DNA of 64,000 bases from the NCBI RefSeq assembly GCF_017652985.1, contig NZ_JAGGDJ010000004.1, positions 62,001 to 126,000 on the forward strand, read 5' to 3'. The DNA is from Paenibacillus artemisiicola. GTDB taxonomy: Bacteria; Bacillota; Bacilli; Paenibacillales; Paenibacillaceae. The number at the start of each line of letters is the position of its first letter. Position 1 is the first letter of the stretch. Both the position numbers and the translations under genes were made by a program. A model generated the notes under the pieces. The model was not told where the DNA came from and searched no databases. It saw nothing but the letters and a program-made list of their open reading frames with translations. Shown in pieces: positions 1 through 8,228 of this stretch.

Positions 1-588
1 TACCGTCAGCTCGGAAGCCGTGTCGGAGCTCAGCACTTGCTTGTACGCGCCCGTCTTGGCGTCGACGATATAGTCGATGCGGCCTTCTTCGGTAAGCGAC
101 GAAGCGAGCAATTGGTTCGCGTTGATCCATGCGATGCTGTCCGCGTGAATCCGCTGGACGGAGTCGATCCAGATTTGGCCGGCGTCGTCTTGCTCGGCGT
201 CGACGCTGAACAGACCGACGAAGTCCGCGACCGAGATATAGTAAGATCCGTTGACGTTCGCGACCGCTTGCTCCAGTTCAACCGGCTGGCCGTCGACCGT
301 CGCCGCTTTCGAATCGGCGTGCAGCTCGATCGCGTGACCTTGGAAGTAAGCCGTTACGCCGGCTTTCACGTTGACGACGAACAGGGCGCCCGTTGCCGAA
401 CCGAGGTCGCGCAGCGATACCAGCGTAGCGCCGTTCGATTGAATCGAGCGAATCGTGATCGATGCGTCGTTCACCATTACGTTAAACGAAGCAGGTGCGG
501 TTACCTGCGTCGTTGCGGCGGAAGCCACGCCGATGACGGACGTGCTGATCGCGGCTGCAAGCGCGGAAATCAAAAGCGTTTTTTTCAT
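1..588 (-). CDS. Secreted copper-amine-oxidase N-domain-like (stalk) protein, partial
   Basis: This reading frame is open from an ATG at 588 to the left edge, giving the first 196 codons of a longer protein. It begins MKKTLLISALAAA and has a typical signal peptide ending near ASA at about residue 25. The rest resembles the copper amine oxidase N-terminal (stalk) fold of Paenibacillaceae wall proteins: a segment reading SLRDLGSATGA, a strand pair around YFQGHAIELHADSKAA, then VDGQPVELEQAVANVNGSYYISVADFVGLF. An AAGGGTG ribosome site lies 13-19 nt upstream of the ATG. It is probably exported and wall-associated. The C-terminal function is outside the window, so a catalytic or hydrolase domain cannot be excluded. 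Phased TTAACA repeats lie upstream. Confidence 0.8.
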   Translation of the reverse strand, partial: MKKTLLISALAAAISTSVIGVASAATTQVTAPASFNVMVNDASITIRSIQSNGATLVSLRDLGSATGALFVVNVKAGVTAYFQGHAIELHADSKAATVDGQPVELEQAVANVNGSYYISVADFVGLFSVDAEQDDAGQIWIDSVQRIHADSIAWINANQLLASSLTEEGRIDYIVDAKTGAYKQVLSSDTASELTV

Positions 589-651
589 GGACATTGACTG
601 TGATCACCCTTCTGGAATAGGTTTTGGCCTTCGTCTTTATGTACAAGACTG

Positions 652-737
652 ATTATAGGAAGGCATTGTTAAACGGCCGTCAATAGAATTCCAAGTATTG
701 TTAAGTGACCGTTAATCTATTATGGAGAGATTGTTAA
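652..737 (-). promoter_or_regulatory. Promoter with five phased TTAACA-like repeats (PhoP/OmpR-type)
   Basis: On the minus strand a TATAAT -10 element (652-657) is preceded by five same-orientation hexamers: TTAACA (667-672), TTGACG (678-683), TTAACA (699-704), TTAACG (710-715) and TTAACA (732-737). Their spacings are 11, 21, 11 and 22 nt, so all lie on nearly the same helix face. The best -35 (TTGACG) is 20 nt from the -10, too far for an unaided promoter. PhoP of Bacillus subtilis binds TTAACA-like repeats of this kind. Activation of the secreted protein gene by a PhoP-like regulator is inferred. From 738 to 973 I see nothing functional. Confidence 0.5.
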
Positions 738-973
738 TATTCTCCACATGGCGAGATTGATAGAGCAGCGTTATCTGAATAATCGCGAAATTAGGCACAA
801 AGACGCGCGGATTCGCGGCATAGGTTCCATTGACGGTTCGGACTGCCGTACCGGTCGCCGCCGGCGAAACGAGCGGATTCGCCTATTTTCGCGCCCCGCC
901 GCGCCCGAAACGAAGCGTTCCGTCAGCCGCCTGCGCGCCGTTCCTGATTCCTCGAACACGGGCCGAAAGCATG

Positions 974-1003
974 AAAAAAAGCCCGGCGCCGAGCGCAGGG
1001 CTT
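974..1003 (-). terminator. Terminator after MFS gene
   Basis: Read on the minus strand, AAGCCC and GGGCTT arms flank a GC-rich loop and are followed by seven T. It lies 65 nt past the MFS stop. Confidence 0.75.
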
Positions 1004-1067
1004 GGGTCATCGGGCTTATATTCCTCCGCTCGCCCGGTCCCGCTAGGGACGACGGCGTGCGGATCGA

Positions 1068-2600
1068 TTAATGCGACGATGGCGTATAATCCGCGTGTTC
1101 CATCTCGCTCAGCTTGGAGCGGCCCATGAAGAAGGCGAAGAACAGGGCGAGCGCGGAAGGAATGATCGCCCACGCGAAGGTGTGGGTAATCGAATCCGAC
1201 AGGCCGGACGTGATCTTGTCGAGAATGTCCGCCGGAATGTGCTTCCGCATCTCGGGCGCCAGAATCGCGCGCGGATCGCTCAGGTTGACGCCCTGGGGCA
1301 TCTGGCTCGTCTCCTCGGCCGTGAACAGCGACGCGAATTTGTTCATCATCGTGTGGCTTTGGATGATGCCGAACACGGTGATGCCGATCGTCATGCCGAG
1401 CGACCGGAGGAAGTTCAGCGTCGCGCTGGCCGTCCCGCGCTCCTGCGGCGGGAAGGAGAAGATGGCGGCGTTGCTGAGCACGGAGAACGAAGCGCCGATG
1501 CCGAGACCGACCAGAATCATGAAGATGACGACCGTATACCTGTGCGACTCCACGCCGAGCGTCGTGAGCAAAATGTTGCCCACCGTCAGCAGCGCGAGCG
1601 TCGGAATCATGAGCGAGCGGAACGTCGTCTTCATCATGAGCGCCCCGCCGAAGGAAGCCGTCACGACGGACCCGAGCATCATCGGCAGCAGCACGAGGCC
1701 GGAATCGGTGGATTTGCCCCCGAACACGCCTTGAATGTAGATCGGAATGTAGATCGACGCCGTGACGAACGCCGCCCCGCTGAACATCGCGATCGCGTTG
1801 CTGCTCCAGTAGAGCCGGTCGCGGAACATGCTGAACTTGATGATCGGCTCCTGCGCGGCGCGCTCGAGGAAGACGAACGCGACGAGGAGCACCGCGAAGC
1901 CGGCGAACAAGCCGAGTATCACGGCGGAATCCCAGGCGTACTGCTTGCCGCCGAGCTCGAGCGCGAACATGAGGCAGACGACCCCGCCGACGAGCGTGAC
2001 CGCGCCGCCCCAGTCGATGCGCTGCTTGCTGTGCTGCACGGACTCTTTATAGAAGAACGCGATCATGATGAAGGCGATCAGGCCGAGCGGCAGATTAATG
2101 TAGAAGACCCATTCCCATTGGATATAGTCGGTAATGTAGGCGCCGAGCAGCGGCCCGAAAATGCTCGACATGCCGAAGACGGCGCCGAACAAGCCGCCGA
2201 GCTTGCCCCGGCTCTCCGGCGGCACGGCGTCGAACATGATCGTGAAGGCGATCGGCACGAGCGCCCCGCCGCCGATGCCTTGAATCGCGCGGTAAATGCT
2301 CAGCTGCACGATCGAATCCGCGGTTCCGCACAGGATCGAACCCAGCATGAAAACCAAAATCCCGAATACGAAAAATTTCTTCCGGCCGTACATGTCGGAC
2401 AGCTTGCCGAAAATCGGCATGCCCGCCATCTCGGCGACCATGTAAGCCGACGTCACCCAGACGAATTTGTCGAGGCCGCCAAGCTCCCCGACGATCGTGC
2501 CCATCGCCGTGGCGACGATCGTGTTGTCCATCGACGCCATCAGGATGCCGAGCAGCAGGCCGGCGACGACGATGCCCACGTTCTTGCGTTGTGCACTCAT
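1068..2600 (-). CDS. DHA2-family MFS drug:H+ antiporter (EmrB/QacA type)
   Basis: A 510-residue membrane protein with about 14 hydrophobic segments, the length and topology of DHA2 drug exporters. Visible motifs are the TM1 signature SMDNTIVATAM (about residues 23-33), motif A GKLSDMYGRKK in the first cytoplasmic loop (about 65), a TM4 segment YRAIQGIGGGALVPIAF and motif C-like GPLLGA at the end of TM5. It would export hydrophobic or cationic compounds using the proton gradient; the substrate is unknown. GGAGGG precedes the ATG. It follows a PadR regulator gene by 27 nt on the same strand, so the two are very likely an operon in which PadR senses the exported compound. Confidence 0.92.
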   Translation of the reverse strand: MSAQRKNVGIVVAGLLLGILMASMDNTIVATAMGTIVGELGGLDKFVWVTSAYMVAEMAGMPIFGKLSDMYGRKKFFVFGILVFMLGSILCGTADSIVQLSIYRAIQGIGGGALVPIAFTIMFDAVPPESRGKLGGLFGAVFGMSSIFGPLLGAYITDYIQWEWVFYINLPLGLIAFIMIAFFYKESVQHSKQRIDWGGAVTLVGGVVCLMFALELGGKQYAWDSAVILGLFAGFAVLLVAFVFLERAAQEPIIKFSMFRDRLYWSSNAIAMFSGAAFVTASIYIPIYIQGVFGGKSTDSGLVLLPMMLGSVVTASFGGALMMKTTFRSLMIPTLALLTVGNILLTTLGVESHRYTVVIFMILVGLGIGASFSVLSNAAIFSFPPQERGTASATLNFLRSLGMTIGITVFGIIQSHTMMNKFASLFTAEETSQMPQGVNLSDPRAILAPEMRKHIPADILDKITSGLSDSITHTFAWAIIPSALALFFAFFMGRSKLSEMEHADYTPSSH

Positions 2601-2627
2601 TGTTTGTTTCCCTCCAACAGGTTCTTT

Positions 2628-3254
2628 TTAAAGCAGCTGCAAATCTTCGCCCTCCGGCACCGTCATGTGCCACCGCGTCTCGCCGTCCGACCGTTCCGTC
2701 AGGACGCCGCCGCGGATGTCCTCCTTGAACGCCAGCAGCCATTGCAGCTCGGCTTCCAGCTGGTGGACGACGAATTCCGACTCCACGACGAAGATGCGCG
2801 ACAGCCCCTGCGACCTCGCGAGCTCGATGCCCGCGCGCCGTTCGACGATCGTCTTCCGAAGAAAGCCAATGCGCCGTTCGACGAGCTCGGCGGTCTCGAG
2901 CGGCGGGATGTGCCCGATGAACGCCAAGGCCGCCGGAAAGCGCGGATACTCCATCGCCGGCTCGTACACGAGCTCGCGGAGCCAGTCGTGGAAGCCCGTC
3001 CGGCCCTCCCCGGTCGGCGCGTAGATCGTCCGTTCCGGATGCCGGCCTTCGCGCTGCGTCTCGAGCGGCACGATCCACCCTTGCTTCAGCAGCCCCTCCA
3101 CGACGGAATACAGCGAGCCGTTGTTCAGCTTGATGACGTCGGGGATGCCCCGCTGCTTCATCGTTGCGGAGATCTCGTACGGATGCATCGGTTTCTCATG
3201 GAGCAGCGAAAGGACGGCGAGCGCCAGCATGTTGTTCACTCTTCGTTTGGCCAT
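2628..3254 (-). CDS. PadR-family transcriptional regulator
   Basis: A 208-residue protein with an N-terminal winged helix (MLALAVLSLLHEKPMHPYEI, NGSLYSVVEGLLKQGWI) typical of PadR repressors and a longer helical C-terminal dimerisation domain (class I size). The ATG at 3254 is chosen because AAGGAG lies 9 nt upstream; a longer frame to 3332 has no ribosome site and would cover the operator. It is the first gene of the regulator-pump pair, so autoregulation and control of the MFS gene are likely. The inducer cannot be told from sequence. Confidence 0.9.
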   Translation of the reverse strand: MAKRRVNNMLALAVLSLLHEKPMHPYEISATMKQRGIPDVIKLNNGSLYSVVEGLLKQGWIVPLETQREGRHPERTIYAPTGEGRTGFHDWLRELVYEPAMEYPRFPAALAFIGHIPPLETAELVERRIGFLRKTIVERRAGIELARSQGLSRIFVVESEFVVHQLEAELQWLLAFKEDIRGGVLTERSDGETRWHMTVPEGEDLQLL

Positions 3255-3290
3255 CGGATCCGGACTCCTTCGAAACGAAATTGACATCGC

Positions 3291-3308
3291 ATAGTCAAGT
3301 TCGACTAT
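3291..3308. promoter_or_regulatory. Putative PadR operator
   Basis: ATAGTC-AAGTTC-GACTAT, an 18-bp inverted repeat with perfect 6-bp arms, lies 37 nt upstream of padR. Its outer arm supplies a TATAGT -10 for the minus strand, 17 nt from an ATGACA -35, so binding would block transcription. Confidence 0.55.
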
Positions 3309-3389
3309 ACGGAATGGAATGAGCGCTGTCATCGGTCTGGAGACGTAACCGTCAAAAGGAGCGCGATCCCCGTCGATGATGCGGCGCGC

Positions 3390-3419
3390 AAAAAAGGCCT
3401 CCGCCGCGGGCGGAAGCCT
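3390..3419 (-). terminator. Terminator after amidohydrolase
   Basis: On the minus strand an AGGCTTCCGCC/GGCGGAGGCCT-type stem is followed by six T. Confidence 0.75.
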
Positions 3420-3516
3420 CGATTGCTGCCGGTCGTTCGTTCACTCGACAAGTTGGCCCGCATGGATCGCCGCAGGCCCGGCGGCATGCGGACGGGTGCC
3501 GGCGCGAGGCGAGCGG

Positions 3517-4365
3517 TCAATCCTTCAGCTTGTAGAACGCCGCCGCATTGCCGCCGTATAGGGCCGCGAGCTGGGCGTCCGTCAGCCCTTCCGGCAGCGC
3601 CGACACCAGCACGGTCCGCACGTCCGCGTAGCTGCCGGCCAGCAGGCACACCGGCCAATCGCTGCCGAACAGGACGCGCTCCGTGCCGAAACACGCGACG
3701 ACATGCCGCACGTACGCGGTGAATTGCTCCGGCCGCCACGACGCATGGTCCGCTTCCGTCAGCATGCCCGATAATTTGCAGTACACGCCGGGATGCGCTT
3801 CGGCGATCGCCTGCATCCGGCTCGCCCACGGCTCGAGGACTCCTTCGCCGATCCGCGGCTTCGCGATATGGTCGATGACGGCGTGCAGATCCGGCACGCG
3901 CTTCAACAGCTCGATCGTCTCCGGCAGCTGATGCTCCAGCAGGAGCAGGTCGACGGGCAGCCCGATCTCGGCCAAATACCGCAGCGCCTGCAGGCTGTGC
4001 GGCTCGAGCGCCTCGGAGGCGTCCTTCATTTCCTGCAGCATGACGCGGATGCCGACGAACTTCGGATGGGCCCGGAAGATGCTCAGCACGTCGCGCCAGT
4101 TCGAATCGCGGAAATCCAGCCAGCCCACGACGCCCGCGATCGACGGCGTCCGTTCGGCGAGCTCCAGCATGTACGCGGTCTCCGCATGCGTCCGCGCCGC
4201 CTGCACGAGAATCGTCCCGCTCACGCCAGCGCGCGCCAGCTCCGGCTCCAGATCGGCCGGCCCGTAATCGCGGTACAGCACCGGTCCCGCCTCCGGCGTC
4301 AGCCATCCGTAGTCGCCGCGGTCCAGCGCCCAATAATGCTGGTGCGCATCGATGATTCGGCTCAT
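3517..4365 (-). CDS. Amidohydrolase-family lactonase (L-fuconolactonase-like)
   Basis: A 282-residue TIM-barrel metal hydrolase of the amidohydrolase_2 family. The N-terminal D-A-H-Q-H motif (His8, His10) binds metal; further signatures are HAVIDHIAKP (about 175) and GSDWPV near the C-terminus. Relatives include L-fuconolactonase, L-rhamnonolactonase and 2-pyrone-4,6-dicarboxylate lactonase. The ATG at 4365 has GAGGT 8 nt upstream; a GTG three codons earlier overlaps that site. With a FAH-family hydrolase and SDR just upstream it fits opening of a sugar lactone in a non-phosphorylating deoxysugar pathway. A terminator separates it from the FAH gene, so it may have its own promoter or depend on read-through. 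Substrate is inferred. Confidence 0.8.
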   Translation of the reverse strand: MSRIIDAHQHYWALDRGDYGWLTPEAGPVLYRDYGPADLEPELARAGVSGTILVQAARTHAETAYMLELAERTPSIAGVVGWLDFRDSNWRDVLSIFRAHPKFVGIRVMLQEMKDASEALEPHSLQALRYLAEIGLPVDLLLLEHQLPETIELLKRVPDLHAVIDHIAKPRIGEGVLEPWASRMQAIAEAHPGVYCKLSGMLTEADHASWRPEQFTAYVRHVVACFGTERVLFGSDWPVCLLAGSYADVRTVLVSALPEGLTDAQLAALYGGNAAAFYKLKD

Positions 4366-4435
4366 AATCGGCACCTCGTTCTTCTAAATTATTAATCGGA
4401 CTCGAACCGATCCTCGGAGCGTAGTCGACATGTAG

Positions 4436-4474
4436 AAAAAGCCCGCCGCCGGCATGCATCGGCAGCGGCGGGCG
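4436..4474 (-). terminator. Terminator after FAH-family gene
   Basis: A strong GC stem (CCCGCCGCCG paired with CGGCGGCGGGC-like sequence) followed on the minus strand by a T run. It lies between the FAH and amidohydrolase genes. Confidence 0.75.
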
Positions 4475-4495
4475 GGCGAATCGAACGGGTGCGCG

Positions 4496-5404
4496 TCAGA
4501 CCGTTTCGGCCACGAAGCGGTTCGTCAGCTTGCCCAGCTTCTCGATTTCGATCGTCACTTCGTCACCCGGCTTCAGGTATACCTGCTCCGCTTCGGGCAG
4601 CCCGAGCACGACGCCTTCCGGCGTGCCGGTCAGAATAATGTCCCCCGGCACGAGCGTCATGTGCTGCGAGATATAGCTGACGATCTCGTCGCAGCGGAAG
4701 ATCATGTCGGAGGTGTTCGAATTTTGCCGCACGTCGCCGTTCACGACGGCTTTGATCGCCAGGTCGTTCGGATCGCCGACTTCGTCCGCCGTCACGAGGT
4801 AAGGTCCGAGCGGGCTGAAGCCGTCGCACGACTTGCCGAGCAGCCATTGATGCGTGCGCAGCTGCAGGTCGCGGGCCGACAGGTCGTTGACCGCGCAGTA
4901 GCCGAAGACGTGGCCGAGCGCGTCTTCCTTCGAGACGTATTTGGCGTCCTTGCCGATGACGATGACGAGCTCGGCCTCGTAATCGAGCTTGGACGTCACT
5001 TTCGGCACGGCGATGTCTTTCAGATGACCCGTAAGCGTGTTGTTGAATTTGTTGAACAGGATCGGGAACTGAGGAATCGGCGCGTTCGTCTCTTCCGCGT
5101 GTTTGCGGTAGTTGAGGCCGACGCAAATGATCTTGTTCGGCGCCGTCACGCAAGGCGCCCAGTCGATCTCCTCTTCGCTGCGGATGTAGGCGTCGCCGCC
5201 CGTCGCGGGCAGCGATTCGATGAAGCCGCGAAGCGTGGAGAGCGCGCTGTCGCCGCCGTTAATGACCGCCATGACGTCGGTCGGAAGAACCGATGCCGCC
5301 CGCGAGCCTTCGGCCGCCAGCGCCAGCTCGACGTCGATGACGCCGCGGTCCGTGACGACGCCCAGCGTGCTGCGCCCCTGCTTCGAAATGCTGATCAATT
5401 TCAT
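4496..5404 (-). CDS. Fumarylacetoacetate hydrolase-family protein (2,4-diketo-3-deoxy-sugar acid hydrolase-like)
   Basis: A 302-residue cytosolic enzyme with the FAH fold. Motifs are CVGLNYRKHAEE (about 94-105), LDYEAELVIVIG carrying the metal-binding glutamates (about 139-150), NDLSARDLQ and GKSCDGFSPLGP, then the family-typical TPEGV loop. Members cleave or hydrolyse 2,4-diketo acids. In the L-fucose and L-rhamnose routes the homologue splits 2,4-diketo-3-deoxy-L-fuconate or -rhamnonate to pyruvate and lactate, which fits the SDR encoded 84 nt upstream and the lactonase downstream. A ureidoglycolate-lyase-like or aromatic meta-cleavage role is possible from sequence alone, but the neighbours favour sugar acids. 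Confidence 0.85.
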   Translation of the reverse strand: MKLISISKQGRSTLGVVTDRGVIDVELALAAEGSRAASVLPTDVMAVINGGDSALSTLRGFIESLPATGGDAYIRSEEEIDWAPCVTAPNKIICVGLNYRKHAEETNAPIPQFPILFNKFNNTLTGHLKDIAVPKVTSKLDYEAELVIVIGKDAKYVSKEDALGHVFGYCAVNDLSARDLQLRTHQWLLGKSCDGFSPLGPYLVTADEVGDPNDLAIKAVVNGDVRQNSNTSDMIFRCDEIVSYISQHMTLVPGDIILTGTPEGVVLGLPEAEQVYLKPGDEVTIEIEKLGKLTNRFVAETV

Positions 5405-5488
5405 GTCGATAATCCCTCCCGGATAATTGTAAGGCTTAGGATGACGGTGCTTGCTTGCACGACCGCAGCCGGATTCCGGCTGCGATTG

Positions 5489-6262
5489 CTAGGCGTTCTT
5501 GCCGGATACGACGCCGCCGTCCACGTACAGCGGAGCGCCCATGACGAACGTGGATTCGTCGGACGCGAGGAACAGCGCGGCTTTCGCCACGTCCTCCGGC
5601 AGGCCTAGCTCTTCGCTCAGCTGACGCTTCTTGAGGCCGGCGATCGCCTCTTCCGGATTGTCGTACGACGTCTTCAGGTAGTTCTCCACGAACGGCGTCA
5701 TGATCGTGCCCGGCAGCAGCGCGTTGACGCGGATGCGGTACGGCGCGTAATCGACCTGCATCGACTTCGTCAGCGCCAGCACGGCGCCCTTCGTCGCGGC
5801 GTACGACGCGCGGCGGGCCAGACCTACCTCCGCGATGCACGACGACATGTTGATGATGGAGCCCTTGCGGCGTTCCATCATGTGCGGAATGACGTACTTG
5901 CTCGGCAGGAAGACGCCCCGGATGTTGACGTTCATGACCCGGTCCCACGCTTCCGGCTCGATCTCGTGCAGAACGCCGACGCCGCTGATGCCGGCGTTAT
6001 TGAACAGGACGTCGATGACGCCGTATTCGGCGATGATCGCGTCGACCATCGCGGACACGTCCGCCGGGTTCGTGACGTCCGCGCGGATGAAGATCGCTTC
6101 GCCGCCCGCCGCTTCGATCTCCTGCACCGTCTGGGTGCCGTTCGGCTCGGACAGGTCGTTGACGACCACCTTCGCCCCTTCGCTAGCGAACAGCAGCGCG
6201 GTGCTCTTGCCGATGCCGGACCCCGAGCCCGTGATGAGAATGACTTTGTCTTTCAACCGCAT
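5489..6262 (-). CDS. SDR-family dehydrogenase (2-keto-3-deoxy-sugar acid dehydrogenase-like)
   Basis: A classical 257-residue short-chain dehydrogenase: nucleotide-binding TGSGSGIG at 11-18, NNAG at 88-91, catalytic Ser140/141, Tyr154 and Lys158, and a C-terminal DGG motif. The acidic residue after strand 2 (VVVNDLSEP) suggests NAD preference. It starts 16 nt after the IclR stop and precedes the FAH gene, so it is co-transcribed with both. In the best-matching pathway it oxidises 2-keto-3-deoxy-L-fuconate or -rhamnonate to the diketo acid that the FAH enzyme consumes. SDRs of this size are hard to assign, so substrate is inferred only from context. Confidence 0.85.
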   Translation of the reverse strand: MRLKDKVILITGSGSGIGKSTALLFASEGAKVVVNDLSEPNGTQTVQEIEAAGGEAIFIRADVTNPADVSAMVDAIIAEYGVIDVLFNNAGISGVGVLHEIEPEAWDRVMNVNIRGVFLPSKYVIPHMMERRKGSIINMSSCIAEVGLARRASYAATKGAVLALTKSMQVDYAPYRIRVNALLPGTIMTPFVENYLKTSYDNPEEAIAGLKKRQLSEELGLPEDVAKAALFLASDESTFVMGAPLYVDGGVVSGKNA

Positions 6263-6278
6263 CGTATACTCCTCCTCG

Positions 6279-7037
6279 TTATGAACGCGCTTCGGACAAT
6301 CGGCGGGCCAGCGCCGTGATCTCCGCCCGCGCGTCTTCGCCTTTCGTTTCCCATTGATGCAGCAGCATGGAACAGCTCACCGCGGCCGGCGCCTGGCCGG
6401 CCCCGCCCGGGATGACCGCGGCGACGCACCGGAAGCCCATGACGGACTCCTGGTCGTCGAACGCGCAGCCCTGCGCCCGGATTTCGCGGAGCTGCCGAAA
6501 CAGCGCCTCGCGGTCCGTGAACGTATGCGGCGTCAGCGCAGGCAGCGCCCGCTCCGGGAACAGCCGCAGCAGCTCGTCCTCGCCGAGCTGCGCGAGCATC
6601 GCCTTGCCGAGCGCCGTCGCGTGCGCCGGCAGCAGCATGCCCGGCTCGGACTGCAGCCGGACCGGCGAGACCGCTTCCGCTTTGCCCAAGTACAGCACCT
6701 GATTGCCCTCCAGCCTGGCCAGCTGGATCGTCTCCCGCAGGCGGTCCCGCGCGGCTGCCGCTTCCGCCTGGAACGACCGGTTCAGGTCGTAATTCTTCGC
6801 GTACGCGGAGCCGTAAGCGGCGAACGCGCTGCCGAGCGCATACGTGTCGCCCTCGCCCCGCTTCACCCACTGCAGCGCTTCCAACGTCGTCAGCAGCGAA
6901 AACATCGAGCTCTTGTTGATTTCCAGCCGCTTGGACAAATCGATCAGCTTGTGCCGGGACGGCTCTGCCGCAAGCATCGCAAGCACTTTATCGGCTTTCT
7001 CCAGCGCCGGAACCCAATACTTGCGTTCCTCCGGCAT
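6279..7037 (-). CDS. IclR-family transcriptional regulator
   Basis: A 252-residue regulator with an N-terminal winged helix (KADKVLAMLAAEPSRHKLIDLSKRLEINKSSMFSLLTTLEA in part, residues 13-53) and the C-terminal IclR effector domain (PGMLLPAHATALGKAMLAQL, GCAFDDQESVMGFRCVAAVI). It is the first gene of the SDR-FAH operon and probably represses it until a sugar-acid intermediate appears. The ATG at 7037 has GAGG 8 nt upstream. A 22-bp palindrome 20 bp ahead of the gene is a good autoregulatory site. Confidence 0.9.
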   Translation of the reverse strand: MPEERKYWVPALEKADKVLAMLAAEPSRHKLIDLSKRLEINKSSMFSLLTTLEALQWVKRGEGDTYALGSAFAAYGSAYAKNYDLNRSFQAEAAAARDRLRETIQLARLEGNQVLYLGKAEAVSPVRLQSEPGMLLPAHATALGKAMLAQLGEDELLRLFPERALPALTPHTFTDREALFRQLREIRAQGCAFDDQESVMGFRCVAAVIPGGAGQAPAAVSCSMLLHQWETKGEDARAEITALARRLSEARS

Positions 7038-7056
7038 GCCGCCAACCTCGCTTTCA

Positions 7057-7078
7057 TTGGTTTCGTATGCTAAACCAA
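7057..7078. promoter_or_regulatory. Probable IclR operator
   Basis: TTGGTTT-N8-AAACCAA, a perfect inverted repeat with 7-bp arms, lies between the IclR promoter start and its ATG. Position and symmetry fit an autoregulatory site. Confidence 0.65.
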
Positions 7079-7105
7079 CTTTAATATAATAAACCTGCTG
7101 ATCTA

Positions 7106-7134
7106 ACTATAGCTCGCCCCCGCCGCATTGACAA
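7106..7134 (-). promoter_or_regulatory. Promoter of the IclR-SDR-FAH operon
   Basis: Minus strand TTGTCA (7129-7134), 17-nt spacer, TATAGT (7106-7111). The predicted start at about 7099 is just upstream of the operator. Confidence 0.6.
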
Positions 7135-7141
7135 GACAAAA

Positions 7142-7171
7142 TTGAAGCGCCTTCAACCTCCGGGCTATAAT
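7142..7171 (+). promoter_or_regulatory. Promoter of the AraC gene
   Basis: TTGAAG (7142-7147), 18-nt spacer, TATAAT (7166-7171), back to back with the IclR promoter and 63 nt before the AraC start. Confidence 0.6.
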
Positions 7172-7234
7172 GGGTACAGGCCGCGGCGGCGAAGACGTTC
7201 GCCGGCGGCCGGACGCGAAAAGGAGGAAGCCGCC

Positions 7235-8134
7235 ATGAACGAGGAACGGGACAGCTGGCCTTACGTGCATGTCGTCGGGGACATCATCGTCGGCAAAGGC
7301 ACCACGCTCGGCCCGCGCAGCATCCACGACTACGAGCTCGTCTACTTCCCCGAGGCGACGGGCACCGTCTACGAATGGGAGGGCGTGCCGCACGAACTCG
7401 GCTATCCGTGCTTCGTCTTCACGCGGCCCGGCGAAAGCCACCGCTACCTGTTCGATCGCGAGCGGACGACCCGCCACCTGTTCGTCCACTTCGACTACGG
7501 CGCGCTGCGCGGTCGCGACGAGCGGTTCGCCGGCATGCTGCAGCCCGGCTTCCACGTCGTGCCCGCCCGGTACGGCAGCCTCGTCGCCGGCATCATGCAG
7601 CAGATCATCGTAGCCGCCGGCTATCAGGCGCATCATTGGAAGCGGCGCCTCTCCGCGCTCGTGGCCGCCGCGATGGAAGAGCTCGCCGCGTATGCCGCGA
7701 ACACGCCCGAATTCGCGTCCGCGAGCTACCCCGTGCAGATCTCGCGGGGCATCGCCTACATCGAGGAGCATCTGACCGAACCGGTCACGATCGAACAGAT
7801 CGCCCGGCAATCCGGCTGGTCGCACGAGCATTTTACGCGGATGTTCGTCGCCGCCGTCGGGATATCGCCGAAGCGGATGCTGCTCGAGCGGCGCATCAAT
7901 CTGGCCGAGGAGCTCATGATGATGGGCGGGAGCACGGTGAAGCAGATTGCCTTCCAGTGCGGCTTCGGGGACGAGCATCATTTCTCAAAAATATACAAAC
8001 GCATCCGCGGCATCACCGCCACGGAATACATGGACCGGTGCAAGGAGCCCGTCTTCCGCTACGCCGCGATCGCCGTGGACCCGGGACGCACCTTCGCCAA
8101 CCGGCATATCCTCGTCAACCCCGAGATCAAATAA
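7235..8134 (+). CDS. AraC-family regulator with cupin-like sensor domain
   Basis: A 299-residue AraC/XylS regulator: an N-terminal cupin-like ligand domain (residues 1-170, with VPHELGYPCFVFTRPGESHRY) and two helix-turn-helix motifs at the C-terminus (ITEPVTIEQIARQSGWSHEHF-like, then TVKQIAFQCGFGDEHHFSKIYK). The ATG at 7235 is chosen for its AGGAGG ribosome site; a longer frame back to 7142 would overlap the promoter. It precedes a phytanoyl-CoA-dioxygenase-family gene by 94 nt, and pairs of this kind are common in Paenibacillaceae. The ligand, often a sugar or related metabolite, is unknown. Confidence 0.9.
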   Translation: MNEERDSWPYVHVVGDIIVGKGTTLGPRSIHDYELVYFPEATGTVYEWEGVPHELGYPCFVFTRPGESHRYLFDRERTTRHLFVHFDYGALRGRDERFAGMLQPGFHVVPARYGSLVAGIMQQIIVAAGYQAHHWKRRLSALVAAAMEELAAYAANTPEFASASYPVQISRGIAYIEEHLTEPVTIEQIARQSGWSHEHFTRMFVAAVGISPKRMLLERRINLAEELMMMGGSTVKQIAFQCGFGDEHHFSKIYKRIRGITATEYMDRCKEPVFRYAAIAVDPGRTFANRHILVNPEIK

Positions 8135-8228
8135 AGACATCGATTATCGTCTTCCATCCATTGAAACCGCTGTCGCGAATCCGCGAAAATAAGAGTATAA
8201 CGACACGTCAATGGAGGCTTGAAATCAT

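Noticed and set aside
1071-3284. A very long open frame on the plus strand opposite the MFS and PadR genes.
   Set aside because: High GC keeps antisense frames open; its translation is rich in Arg, His, Glu and Asp with no domain, while the minus-strand genes have clear families and ribosome sites.
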